Assembly: GCA_036399695.1 (NCBI GenBank)
Contig: DASWMP010000331.1
Coordinates: 1 to 15,133, forward strand
From: DASVEE01 sp036399695
GTDB taxonomy: Bacteria > Acidobacteriota > Thermoanaerobaculia > Gp7-AA8
DNA: 15,133 nt
Direction of reading: 5' to 3'
In this document: positions 1 to 7,071 of the stretch, one piece after another
How the letters are laid out: each line of letters begins with the position of its first letter
How positions within the stretch are numbered: the stretch's first letter is position 1
Position numbers and translations under genes: made by a program
The notes under the pieces: model-generated
Told to the model about the DNA's origin: nothing
Database searches by the model: none
What the model saw: the letters and a program-made list of their open reading frames with translations, nothing else

Positions 1-2
1 CG

Positions 3-31
3 TATAAAAGAGCGGTGGCGTGCGCCACCGC
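3..31. promoter_or_regulatory. TATAAA box and perfect palindrome upstream of pqiA
   Basis: Positions 12-20 and 23-31 form a perfect 9-bp inverted repeat (GCGGTGGCG, 2-base centre TG, CGCCACCGC). Just left of it, 3-8 reads TATAAA, which resembles a sigma-70 -10 box; any -35 box would lie outside the window. The palindrome may be an operator or a stem in the pqiA leader, or the end of an upstream terminator, although no T-run follows. The 76 bases from here to the pqiA start show nothing else clear. Seen directly: the palindrome and the hexamer. Their role is inference. Confidence 0.35.
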
Positions 32-107
32 ACTCCGAGATCGCGCCCCTGCCGCACCGTACTCGTCCGTGCGGGCGTTTCTCTTGCAACAGGGCGCTTG
101 TCAGCTA

Positions 108-1313
108 ATGACCATCACCTGTGCCGATTGCGGCAGCACGCAAACGATTCCGCACCTCCCGCCTGGTGGGACGGCCGGATGCCATCGGTGCGGGCGGCTG
201 CTGGGACGGCGGCCCGTCACCGGGTTCGAGGTGCCGCTGGCCTGCGCGATTGCCATCTTTCTGCTGCTGCCACCGGCCGTGTTCATGCCCCTGATGGAGT
301 CGAGCATCCAGAACCTGTTCTTCGAGGAAAGCCGGCTCGTTTCGAGCGTTCCGGTCATTTACAGCGAGGTCTGGTTCCCTTTCGCCTTCGGCTTCTTCTT
401 CTTCGCCGTCCTCTTCCCCGCCTTCCGTGCGCTCTTCCATATCCTGGTCCTCGGATCGATTCGCTGGAACTGGCCGATCTGGCAGCGGGGACGGATCTTC
501 CGCTGGAGCGAGGAGTTGCGGATCTGGAGCATGACGGACGTCGTCGTGATCGCCGGCATCATCGCCTACGGCCGCGCGTCCATCCCGGCGGACGTGGAAG
601 TGCGGATCGGCGCCTGGAGCTATCTGGCGCTGGCGGTCCTGGCCTTCGTCAGCGACCGCTCGCTCGACCGGCGCGAGATCTGGAACGCCATCCTGCCGGA
701 CAGCACGCGCTACCCGGACCGCCACTTCGCCTCCTGCGATAGCTGCGAGATGGCCGTGCCCAATCGCCGCTCGGGCGATCCCTGCCCCCGTTGCGGGAGC
801 CGGCTCGATCGCAGGATCGCGCCGAGGTTCGCCCCGGCGCTCGGCGCGCTCGCGGCGGCGATCCCGCTGGCCATCCCGGCGTACGGCGCCTCCATCATGG
901 TCAACGACCAGCTCACCGGCGTGCTCGAGCACACCGTGCTCGGCACCGTGCAACTGATGGCCGACCGCGGCTACTGGCAGTTCGGCGTCATCACCCTGGT
1001 CGCCGGCGTGGCCATCCCCTGCGTCGTCATGCTCGCCATGCTCTGGCTCCTCGCGCGCGTCAGATTCCCCGAGAAGGACGGACTGGTGAGACGGACGCGC
1101 ATCTATCGCGTGCTGCACCACATCGTGCGGCTGCCGATGATCCTGCCGTTCATCGCCGCCATCGCCGCGCCGATCGTCGACTACCGCGGGATCGACGACA
1201 TCGTCGCCGGCCCCGGCGCCACGCCGCTTTTCATGCTCATCACCCTGTTGATTCTTGCCGTCAGGCTCTTCGAGCCGCGGCTCATGTGGAAGACCGCCGG
1301 AGAACTTCAATGA
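108..1313 (+). CDS. pqiA: PqiA-like inner-membrane protein (paraquat-inducible protein A)
   Basis: This 401-residue integral membrane protein is the inner-membrane partner of the PqiB MCE tunnel, thought to move lipids or other hydrophobic molecules between the membranes. It has the duplicated PqiA layout: a zinc-ribbon-like cysteine set at Cys5, Cys8, Cys25 and Cys28, a block of hydrophobic helices, a second set at Cys210, Cys213, Cys226 and Cys229, and a second block of helices. E. coli PqiA is close in length (about 417). The ATG at 108 is chosen because the first CxxC pair follows at once, as in the family. A GTG at 15 would add 31 residues encoded across a perfect palindrome and is unlikely. 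No strong ribosome-binding site is visible. The TGA overlaps the pqiB ATG by four bases (ATGA), so translation is probably coupled. Confidence 0.88.
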   Translation: MTITCADCGSTQTIPHLPPGGTAGCHRCGRLLGRRPVTGFEVPLACAIAIFLLLPPAVFMPLMESSIQNLFFEESRLVSSVPVIYSEVWFPFAFGFFFFAVLFPAFRALFHILVLGSIRWNWPIWQRGRIFRWSEELRIWSMTDVVVIAGIIAYGRASIPADVEVRIGAWSYLALAVLAFVSDRSLDRREIWNAILPDSTRYPDRHFASCDSCEMAVPNRRSGDPCPRCGSRLDRRIAPRFAPALGALAAAIPLAIPAYGASIMVNDQLTGVLEHTVLGTVQLMADRGYWQFGVITLVAGVAIPCVVMLAMLWLLARVRFPEKDGLVRRTRIYRVLHHIVRLPMILPFIAAIAAPIVDYRGIDDIVAGPGATPLFMLITLLILAVRLFEPRLMWKTAGELQ

Positions 1314-3079
1314 GTGAGTACGACAACCACGAGCAGGACCGGCGCCAGGCTCAGGAGGGACAGGAGTCCGCGCCGGAGGCTCGCGTCAAGGTTGCGCGCT
1401 GGTCGCCCTGGATCTGGGTCGTTCCCGTCATCGCCGTCTTCTTCGTCGGCTATCTGGTCGTCCGTTACGGCTTTTTCGGCGGCGGCGACGTCACGGTGCG
1501 CTTCGTGGAAGCGCGGGGCCTCGACCGCTACAGCCCGGTGCGGTTCCGCGGCGCGAAGGTCGGCACGGTCCAGAAGATCACGATCGACGAGAACCTGAAG
1601 CAGGTCGTGGTCCGCATCACGATGGACGCCTCGATGAATCACGCGCTCCGCAAAGGGACGCGCTTCTGGATCTCGGAGCCGGGCCTCGAGGGAGGCGGGA
1701 TCGGGAGCATCCTCTCCGGCACCTTCGTCGGCATCGAGCCGGGCGAAGGGGAAGAGACGCGGGAGTTCGTCGGCAACGAACAGGCGCCGATCCTGTCACC
1801 GCCGGAAGCGGGCAAGATCTTCATCCTCGAAGCGGAAGGGGCCGGCTCGGTCTCGGCCGGTGCGCCGGTGCAATTCAAAGGGATGAAGGTCGGGCGCGTC
1901 CTCGGCTCCGAATACGACGAGAAACAGGGCGTCACCGGCATCCACGTGTTCGTCCTGCAGCGCTACGCCAGCTTCGTCCGGGAGAACACCCGCTTCTGGC
2001 ACGGCGGCGGGCTCTCGTTCTCGCTGGCCGGCGGCGGCGTCTCGATGGGAGGCGCGTCGCTCGGCTCGCTCCTCAGCTCCCCCGTCGGCTTCTATACGCC
2101 GGACGTGCTGGGCGGCGCTCCCGCCGCGACCGGCTCACGCTTCCACCTCTATGAGTCGCAGCCCGCCGCCATCGCCGCGGCGGACGGTCCGCACCTCACC
2201 TATCTGACGTACTTCCCCGGCCCGATCAACGGCCTCACCCCCGGCACGCCGGTACGCATGAAGGGCGTGCAGGTGGGCCGCGTGCGCGACGTGCGCCTCC
2301 GCTACGTGCCCGAAACCGCGTCGCTGGAGACGCCGGTGGTGCTGGAGATCGATCCCCGCCAGCTCGAGTTCCCGGTCGACGCCTCGACGACGCGCGAAGA
2401 CCTGCGCGCGCGGATGAACGACGCCCTGCAGAGGATGATACAGAAAGGGATGCGCGCCAATCTGGCGACGAGCCTCGTGCTGCCGGGAGCCAGCGGCGTC
2501 TCGCTCGACATCACCGCGCCGCCGGGGACGGGCCGCCTCGTGCTGACGAACGATCCGCCGATCATCCCCGCCGCCGCGGCAGGCAACGGGATCGAAGACG
2601 CCCTGGCGTCGATCACCGACGCGGCCAACCAGCTCCGCGGCCTGCCGATCCGGGAGATCGCGACCGATCTGCGCAGCGCGTCTCAACGCATCAACGCCCT
2701 CGTCCACGACCCGGCCCTCGATCAGAGCATCCAGCGGCTGAACCGCTCGCTCGCCGACGTCGAACGGACGGCCGCCGTGGCGCGTGAGAACGTCGGCCCG
2801 ATCGCCGACAGCCTGCGCAACGCCGCGGACGATGTCGAGTCGGCCGCCGGCACGGCGAACCAGAACATCGGTCCGCTGGTCGAAAGCCTCCGCAACGCCG
2901 CCTCCGCGGCCGAAGGGGCCGCCAAACGCGCCGAGCAGCTCCTCGGCACTTCGCAGAAGCAGAACTACGACGTCGCTGAACTGATCCGCGAGCTGACCCG
3001 TGCCGCCGAAGCAGTGCGTGCCCTCGCTTCCTATCTGACCGAAAACCCCGATTCCGTGATCAAGGGGAGACGTGAATGA
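1310..3079 (+). CDS. pqiB: PqiB-like MCE (MlaD) domain protein
   Basis: This 589-residue membrane-anchored protein carries three MCE domains. By the E. coli model, these stack as hexameric rings and the C-terminal helices form a needle that crosses the periplasm for lipid transport. After a charged N-terminus, one transmembrane helix lies near residues 31-55 (rich in W, V, I, F). MCE domains start near residues 60, 168 and 296. Each carries the typical run ending in a [VP]-[VQ]-x-[FM]-[KR]-G-x-[KQ]-V-G signature, as in VRFRGAKVG, VQFKGMKVG and VRMKGVQVG. The region after about residue 425 is Ala/Arg/Glu-rich with repeated LRNAA units, as expected of long helices or a coiled coil. It is somewhat longer than E. 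coli PqiB (546), mostly in that C-terminal part. The start overlaps the pqiA stop (ATGA) and the stop overlaps the pqiC start (ATGA). Confidence 0.92.
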   Translation: MSEYDNHEQDRRQAQEGQESAPEARVKVARWSPWIWVVPVIAVFFVGYLVVRYGFFGGGDVTVRFVEARGLDRYSPVRFRGAKVGTVQKITIDENLKQVVVRITMDASMNHALRKGTRFWISEPGLEGGGIGSILSGTFVGIEPGEGEETREFVGNEQAPILSPPEAGKIFILEAEGAGSVSAGAPVQFKGMKVGRVLGSEYDEKQGVTGIHVFVLQRYASFVRENTRFWHGGGLSFSLAGGGVSMGGASLGSLLSSPVGFYTPDVLGGAPAATGSRFHLYESQPAAIAAADGPHLTYLTYFPGPINGLTPGTPVRMKGVQVGRVRDVRLRYVPETASLETPVVLEIDPRQLEFPVDASTTREDLRARMNDALQRMIQKGMRANLATSLVLPGASGVSLDITAPPGTGRLVLTNDPPIIPAAAAGNGIEDALASITDAANQLRGLPIREIATDLRSASQRINALVHDPALDQSIQRLNRSLADVERTAAVARENVGPIADSLRNAADDVESAAGTANQNIGPLVESLRNAASAAEGAAKRAEQLLGTSQKQNYDVAELIRELTRAAEAVRALASYLTENPDSVIKGRRE

Positions 3080-3648
3080 CGATCCGCCGGATGAGCCTCA
3101 TCCTGCTGGTACTGCTGTCGATGTCGATCGCCGCGGGCTGCGGGATTCTCAAACGCCCGCCCAACCAGTTCTACTCGCTCGCAACGCTCCCCGGTACGGT
3201 CCAGCAGACCGCCGGCCTGCCGCTCGGCATCGACGGCATCGAGCTCCCGCCCGGCTTCGACCGCCGCGGGATCATCCTCCACGACGCCGACCACAAGCTG
3301 GAAGTGCGCGGCACGCATCAGTGGGCCGCCCCGCTCGAGGAGATGGTGATCCACACGCTCGCTTTCGATCTCGCCAGCCGTCTCCCCGAAGGGATGGTCG
3401 TGCTGCCCGGCCAGGCCAAACCCGCCGCCATGCGCTCCCTCTACGTGACGTTCAGCGATCTCGCCCCCGGCCCCGACAACGTCTTCGTGCTCGACGCCCG
3501 CTGGACCCTCACGACCACCGGCCAACCCGAGCAAACCGGCCACGAACGCATCACCGTAACGATGCCCTCGGACGAAAGCCCCGCCGTGGTGGACGCAATG
3601 AGCAGCGCGCTGGGCACGCTCGCGGATCGGATCGCGGCGGCAAGATAA
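3076..3648 (+). CDS. pqiC: PqiC-like outer-membrane lipoprotein
   Basis: This 190-residue lipoprotein belongs to the ABC-type transport auxiliary lipoprotein family (PqiC/YmbA), the outer-membrane end of the Pqi system. The N-terminus has a hydrophobic signal peptide and a lipobox, AAGC, with Cys22 the predicted lipidated residue. Just after it comes the family hallmark QFYSL (near residues 31-35), then the region beginning GLPLGIDGIELPPGFDRRGI and the element APLEEMVIHTL. Residue 23 is Gly rather than the Asp of the inner-membrane retention signal, which suits sorting to the outer membrane. The length matches E. coli PqiC (about 187). It is translationally coupled to pqiB and is the last gene of the operon; an inverted repeat array follows within 10 bases and may end transcription. 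Confidence 0.86.
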   Translation: MTIRRMSLILLVLLSMSIAAGCGILKRPPNQFYSLATLPGTVQQTAGLPLGIDGIELPPGFDRRGIILHDADHKLEVRGTHQWAAPLEEMVIHTLAFDLASRLPEGMVVLPGQAKPAAMRSLYVTFSDLAPGPDNVFVLDARWTLTTTGQPEQTGHERITVTMPSDESPAVVDAMSSALGTLADRIAAAR

Positions 3649-3653
3649 ACCCG

Positions 3654-3738
3654 ATGGGACGTATGGGACCTATGGGACTGATGGGACGGATGAAAAACCC
3701 ATTGGTCCCATGAGTCCCATCTGTCCTATTGGTCCCAT
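3654..3738. repeat. Inverted 9-nt repeat array; likely bidirectional terminator
   Basis: Four direct units ATGGGAC start at 3654, 3663, 3672 and 3681, exactly 9 bases apart with variable 2-base spacers. After a 17-base centre come four inverted units starting at 3705, 3714, 3723 and 3732, again 9 apart: GTCCCAT three times and GTCCTAT once. RNA from either strand could fold into four 7-bp helices separated by 2x2 internal loops; the variant unit keeps pairing through a G-U wobble in the plus-strand RNA. It sits between the convergent pqiC and carbonic anhydrase stops, which suits a two-way terminator. There is no strong T-run on either strand, so terminator function is inference; the repeat itself is seen directly. 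Confidence 0.72.
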
Positions 3739-3763
3739 CGTTCCCCCGCCGCGCTTCGTCTTT

Positions 3764-4381
3764 TCAGCGCACCGGCCGGCCGTGATCCGAGCGGCCGAGG
3801 TCACGGAGGAGGCCGTCCTGGAGATCGTAGACCCAGGCGTGCACCGTCACTTCCTGACCGCGCGCATGGGCCTCGCGGACGATCGTCGTCTGCATCACGT
3901 TGATGCTCTGCTCGACCACGTTCAGCTCGCACAACCGCTTGTGCCGCTCGGCTTCAGCGGGTAGCGCTTCGAGCTCCGGACGGTACTTCGTGGCGACCTC
4001 CTGCACCTGGCGCAGCCAGTTGTCGATGAGCCCCAGCTTCTCGTCACGCAGCGCCGCGAGCACGCCACCGCAGCCGTAATGGCCACAGACGATGATGTGC
4101 TTCACGCGCAGGACGTCGACGGCGAACTGGATCGTCGAGAGGCAGTTCAGGTCGATGTGCCCGACCACGTTGGCCACGTTGCGATGCACGAACATTTCCC
4201 CCGGCAGCAGCCCGACGATCTGGTTGGCCGGCACACGGCTGTCCGAGCAGCCGATCCAGAGGTACTGCGGCGCCTGCTGCGTCGAGAGCCGCGTAAAAAA
4301 CCGCGGGTCCTGCCGCGTCATCTCGTCCGCCCAGGCCCGGTTGTTCGCAAAAAGGTGATTCAGCGATTCCATGCGCGACAT
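3764..4381 (-). CDS. can: Beta-class carbonic anhydrase
   Basis: This 205-residue cytoplasmic zinc enzyme interconverts carbon dioxide and bicarbonate, supplying bicarbonate to carboxylases. All four expected zinc-site residues are present: Cys45 and Asp47 in CSDSRVPA (with the Asp/Arg pair Asp47-Arg49), and His101 and Cys104 in CGHYGCGG. FVHRNVAN, HIDLNCLS and DGLLRDL also match E. coli Can (220 residues), so this is the Can-type plant/bacterial clade; the C-terminus is a little shorter. The start MSRMESLNHLF at 4381 is chosen by alignment with the family. MES at 4372 or an earlier ATG at 4408 are possible, but the latter would run into the repeat array. No Shine-Dalgarno sequence is visible. 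The gene converges on pqiC and has ATGGGACNN arrays beyond both ends. Confidence 0.93.
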   Translation of the reverse strand: MSRMESLNHLFANNRAWADEMTRQDPRFFTRLSTQQAPQYLWIGCSDSRVPANQIVGLLPGEMFVHRNVANVVGHIDLNCLSTIQFAVDVLRVKHIIVCGHYGCGGVLAALRDEKLGLIDNWLRQVQEVATKYRPELEALPAEAERHKRLCELNVVEQSINVMQTTIVREAHARGQEVTVHAWVYDLQDGLLRDLGRSDHGRPVR

Positions 4382-4399
4382 TTTATGCGGCGCGCCCCG

Positions 4400-4442
4400 A
4401 TGGGACATATAGGACAGATGGGACAGGTGGGACGGATGGGAG
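4400..4442. repeat. Second 9-nt repeat array, upstream of can
   Basis: Five units start at 4400, 4409, 4418, 4427 and 4436, exactly 9 bases apart: ATGGGAC, ATAGGAC, ATGGGAC, GTGGGAC and ATGGGAG. This is the same unit and period as the array beyond the other end of the carbonic anhydrase gene, and the ATAGGAC variant is the complement of the GTCCTAT variant there. On the can strand it lies about 19 bases before the start codon, in the promoter or 5' leader. Here the array is in one orientation only, so it does not form a hairpin by itself. Function unknown. Confidence 0.7.
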
Positions 4443-4480
4443 AAGCGCCGACATTGTTGCCGAAGAAAGATTCAGCCGGG

Positions 4481-4819
4481 TCAGGCGCCCCGCTTCGCCG
4501 CGAGGTCGCGGCGTGCCTCCGTGAATGCTCGTTCCTCGAGCTCGACGCGTTCCCGCACTACCCGCTCCACCCAGCTCTGGAGATTGCGCTCACGGTGCAG
4601 TTGCGCGAGAAATGCCGCACGTTGGGCGAGGTTCGGGGGCAGCCCGACTGACGTCTGCTTCCGTTCGACGAGAATCGCAGGCTCCCACGCCGAATCGTCA
4701 TCCGCCTGCGCGATCACGATCTCGTCGATCTCGTCAGATGACGGCTTCGCGCTTCGCGGAGCGGCGGACCGGCTCGACGGGCGCCTCTTGGCGGGTGCGG
4801 TGCGTTTTGCTTTCGTCAT
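4481..4819 (-). CDS. Small ribbon-helix-helix-like protein, possible orphan antitoxin or regulator
   Basis: This 112-residue protein of unknown function has two parts. Residues 1 to about 35 are Lys/Arg/Ala/Ser/Pro-rich (MTKAKRTAPAKRRPSS and on), like a disordered DNA-binding tail. The rest, from about residue 55, has a strand-helix-helix pattern: a short beta-like segment around KQTSVGLP, a helix PNLAQRAAFLAQLHRER, and a second helix with SWVERVVRERVELEERAF. That order resembles MetJ/Arc/CopG antitoxins and repressors. No toxin gene is adjacent: the next gene downstream is carbonic anhydrase and the upstream neighbour is divergent. The start is the ATG at 4819. The open frame continues much further upstream, but that part is antisense to the phospholipase gene and reads like shadow sequence. 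Real-gene status is likely; the fold is inferred. Confidence 0.6.
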   Translation of the reverse strand: MTKAKRTAPAKRRPSSRSAAPRSAKPSSDEIDEIVIAQADDDSAWEPAILVERKQTSVGLPPNLAQRAAFLAQLHRERNLQSWVERVVRERVELEERAFTEARRDLAAKRGA

Positions 4820-4846
4820 AACGGCCAGCCGGTGATGATTCGCACG

Positions 4847-4852
4847 ATTGTA
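4847..4852 (-). promoter_or_regulatory. Possible -10 box (TACAAT) for the ribbon-helix-helix-like gene
   Basis: On the minus strand the 81-bp divergent gap reads TACAAT at 4852-4847, 27 bases before the ATG at 4819, a reasonable sigma-70 -10 hexamer. No convincing -35 box is seen 16-18 bases upstream, so this is tentative. No promoter was recognised for the divergent phospholipase gene. Confidence 0.25.
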
Positions 4853-4900
4853 CCGGCTCCGCCCGAACAGCCGCAGCCGTAGGGGGCGCGGAACTCGCAA

Positions 4901-6163
4901 TTGGCTCGTCCTGGATTGTTCGTCGCCACTCTCATCCTCATTTTCGTACTGCCGGCCCTCACCGGGTTCTGGCTGCTGTGGACGCGGACGCGGCAGCGGA
5001 ACATCGAGTTCATCGTGGCGCCGGGGTCGACGCTGCAGTCGCTCTTGCGGACCATGGCCGGACTGACGTGGGGGCATGTGCTGGAGGGGAACAAGGCCAC
5101 GATCGTCCAGAACAGCAACTTCTTCGACGCGCTGGTCGAAGACTTCCGGCGGGCGCGGCACCACATTCATCTCGAGACGTTCCTCTGGGAGGACGGCGAG
5201 GTGTCGCGGCGGATCGTGGACGAGCTCCGGAAGCGGGGGGCGGACGGCATCGAGGTGCGGGTGCTGGTGGATCAGCGCGGCTCGAAGGCCATCGCCCCGA
5301 AGATCGCGACGGAGCTGCGCTCGGCCGGCTGTGACTTTCGCGTCTATCACCGCGCCCGCCTGCGCGAGATCGCCTGGTACAACAACCGCGACCATCGCAA
5401 GATCGCCGTCATCGACGGGCGCGTCGGGTACGCTTTCGGCCACGGCATCGCCGATCTCTGGGCCGGTCAGGGGTGGCGGGACACGGCCGGGCGATTCGAA
5501 GGGCCGGTCGTCGGGGAGTTGCAGGCGGCGTTTCTCGACAACTGGATCGCCGTGACACGCCGGGCGCTCATCGGCGAGCAGTACTTTCCGGTCCTGCCGC
5601 CCGCCGGCAACACGGCCGTACACGTGGCGCACGTCGCCCCACCGGAGACGGCGAGCGCCGTCAAGCGGCTCTATTACCTCGCCATCGCCGCTGCGCAGCG
5701 GGAGATCATTCTCCAGAACCCCTACTTCATCCCTGACCGGCGGGCCATCGAGCTCTGCCAGCGGGCGCTCGCGCGCGGTGTCGAGGTAAAGCTGATGCTG
5801 CCGACGTCCGAGACCAGCGATTTCCCGATCGTGCAGCACGCCAGCCACCACTATTACGGGCCGCTCCTGCACGCGGGAGCGCGCATCTTCGAGTACACCC
5901 GCTCGGGACTCCATCAGAAGGTGCTGATCATCGACCGGGAGTGGTGCACGATCGGCTCGACGAACTTCGATCCCCGCTCGTTCCAGATCAACGACGAGAT
6001 CACGGTGGCGATGTACGACCCGGCAGTGGCGATGGAGCTGGTGCACGCGTTCGAGGACGACCTGCAGTACACGCGCGAATGGCACGCCTCCGACTGGGAC
6101 GCCCGGACGCTCGCCCACCGGACCCGCGACTGGATGTCGACGTGGCTCGAACGGCAGCTATAG
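4901..6163 (+). CDS. Phospholipase D / cardiolipin synthase-like protein
   Basis: This 420-residue phospholipase D superfamily enzyme is probably a membrane-bound cardiolipin synthase or related phosphatidyltransferase. One N-terminal hydrophobic helix (about residues 6-27) anchors it. Two HKD motifs follow: His165-x-Lys167-x4-Asp172, and His338-x-Lys340-x4-Asp345 followed by GSTNFDPRS. The stretch before motif 1 (FDALVEDFRRARHHIHLETF) matches bacterial Cls enzymes, and the length suits the ClsB class rather than two-helix ClsA. After motif 1 the usual GGxN is replaced by GHGIAD, so the first half is slightly unusual. The start is TTG at 4901, with AGGGGG at 4881-4886 upstream (14-base spacing, rather long); no ATG fits. 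The stop TAG touches the cytidine deaminase region, suggesting joint transcription. Confidence 0.85.
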   Translation: MARPGLFVATLILIFVLPALTGFWLLWTRTRQRNIEFIVAPGSTLQSLLRTMAGLTWGHVLEGNKATIVQNSNFFDALVEDFRRARHHIHLETFLWEDGEVSRRIVDELRKRGADGIEVRVLVDQRGSKAIAPKIATELRSAGCDFRVYHRARLREIAWYNNRDHRKIAVIDGRVGYAFGHGIADLWAGQGWRDTAGRFEGPVVGELQAAFLDNWIAVTRRALIGEQYFPVLPPAGNTAVHVAHVAPPETASAVKRLYYLAIAAAQREIILQNPYFIPDRRAIELCQRALARGVEVKLMLPTSETSDFPIVQHASHHYYGPLLHAGARIFEYTRSGLHQKVLIIDREWCTIGSTNFDPRSFQINDEITVAMYDPAVAMELVHAFEDDLQYTREWHASDWDARTLAHRTRDWMSTWLERQL

Positions 6164-6174
6164 TGACGGCTGGA

Positions 6175-6996
6175 ATGCAAGACCACCATGGAGTGATCGC
6201 CGCCGACCAGGCCCAGCGCGCCGCCGAGCAGCGCGGGCTGACGATCGTGCAGCTCATGTTCGAGCTGCTGCCGGATGCGGCCCGCTACGCGCGGCCGCCG
6301 ATCTCGAACTATCGCGTCGGCGCCGTCTGCCGCGGCACGTCGACCGGCAACCTCTATTTCGGCGCAAACATCGAGTTTCCAGGGCAGGCGCTCAGCTTCA
6401 CCGTCCACGCCGAGCAGTCGGCCGTGACGAACGCCTGGCTCAGCGGCGAGGAAGGGATCGACCTGCTCGCCGTCTCCGCCGCCCCCTGCGGCTACTGCCG
6501 CCAGTTCCTCAACGAGCTGACGACGGCCGGATCGCTCGTCGTGGCGTTGCAGGCCGGCGCCCATCCCCTGAGCCATTTCCTCCCCGAAGCGTTCGGCCCC
6601 CGCGACCTCGGCATCGACGGAGGACTGATGCAGCCACAGTCCCACGGCCTGACGGTCGACTCGGACGATGCCGTGGTGGTGGCCGCTCTCGCCGCGGCGA
6701 ACCGGAGCTACGCCCCCTATTCGAAGAACTACTCCGGCGTCGCCGTTCGCAGCCGCGACGGCAGCGTAGCCGTCGGCGCCTACGCCGAGAACGCCGCCTT
6801 CAACCCCAGCATGTCTCCGCTCGAGGTAGCGCTCTCCCGCCTGAACCTCGCCGGCGGCGACTTTGCCGGCATCGAGCGGGCAGTCCTGGTGGAAGCCCCA
6901 TCCACAGCCTCCCAGCGCGAAGCCACGGAAGCCGTGCTGCGCACGGTCTGCGGCGCCAAGCTCGAAGTCGTGCGAACTGGCGAAGCCCTCCCCTGA
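6175..6996 (+). CDS. cdd: Cytidine deaminase, long homodimeric form
   Basis: This 273-residue cytosolic zinc enzyme deaminates cytidine and deoxycytidine to uridine and deoxyuridine in pyrimidine salvage. The N-terminal catalytic domain has His78-Ala-Glu80 (zinc ligand and proton-shuttling Glu, in HAEQSAV) and Pro-Cys105-Gly-Tyr-Cys108 (zinc ligands, in PCGYCRQFLNEL), almost as in E. coli Cdd. The C-terminal half, from about residue 160, repeats the fold without zinc ligands and contains ANRSYAPYSKNYSGVAV and YAENAAFNPSMSPLE. This is the two-domain dimeric type (E. coli 294 residues), not the short tetrameric type. The ATG at 6175 is chosen; an in-frame GTG at 6163 shares its first base with the phospholipase TAG and is possible. 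Neither has a clear Shine-Dalgarno sequence. Confidence 0.93.
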   Translation: MQDHHGVIAADQAQRAAEQRGLTIVQLMFELLPDAARYARPPISNYRVGAVCRGTSTGNLYFGANIEFPGQALSFTVHAEQSAVTNAWLSGEEGIDLLAVSAAPCGYCRQFLNELTTAGSLVVALQAGAHPLSHFLPEAFGPRDLGIDGGLMQPQSHGLTVDSDDAVVVAALAAANRSYAPYSKNYSGVAVRSRDGSVAVGAYAENAAFNPSMSPLEVALSRLNLAGGDFAGIERAVLVEAPSTASQREATEAVLRTVCGAKLEVVRTGEALP

Positions 6997-7012
6997 ACCC
7001 CGCGCCTGCCCC

Positions 7013-7025
7013 CCAACTGAGCCCC
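7013..7025 (-). repeat. Copy of the GC-rich intergenic repeat core
   Basis: In the 75-bp gap between cdd and the DUF1206 gene, the minus strand reads GGGGCTCAGTTGG. It matches 12 of 13 bases of the sequence at 9883-9895 and 10153-10165 in the large repeat-rich gap. A second GAGCCCCG follows near 7038. The gap is otherwise C-rich and shows no promoter that I recognise. Confidence 0.4.
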
Positions 7026-7071
7026 GGACCCAGCGCCCGAGCCCCGCTCCTCAATTGGCACACCCCTTTCA

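Noticed and set aside
105..1310. 401-codon open frame on the minus strand opposite pqiA
   Set aside because: Its product is low-complexity Arg/Asp/Glu/His-rich with no domain, and it mirrors a clear membrane protein on the other strand. It is a product of high G+C codon bias.
3654..4442. CRISPR array, considered because of regular repeats on both sides of can
   Set aside because: Repeats are 7-mers with 2-base spacers, far too short, and no cas gene is present.
4820..6118. Upstream extension of the small minus-strand gene at 4481-4819 across the phospholipase gene
   Set aside because: The extension is antisense to a clear phospholipase D gene and reads as shadow sequence; only the last 112 codons look like a protein.
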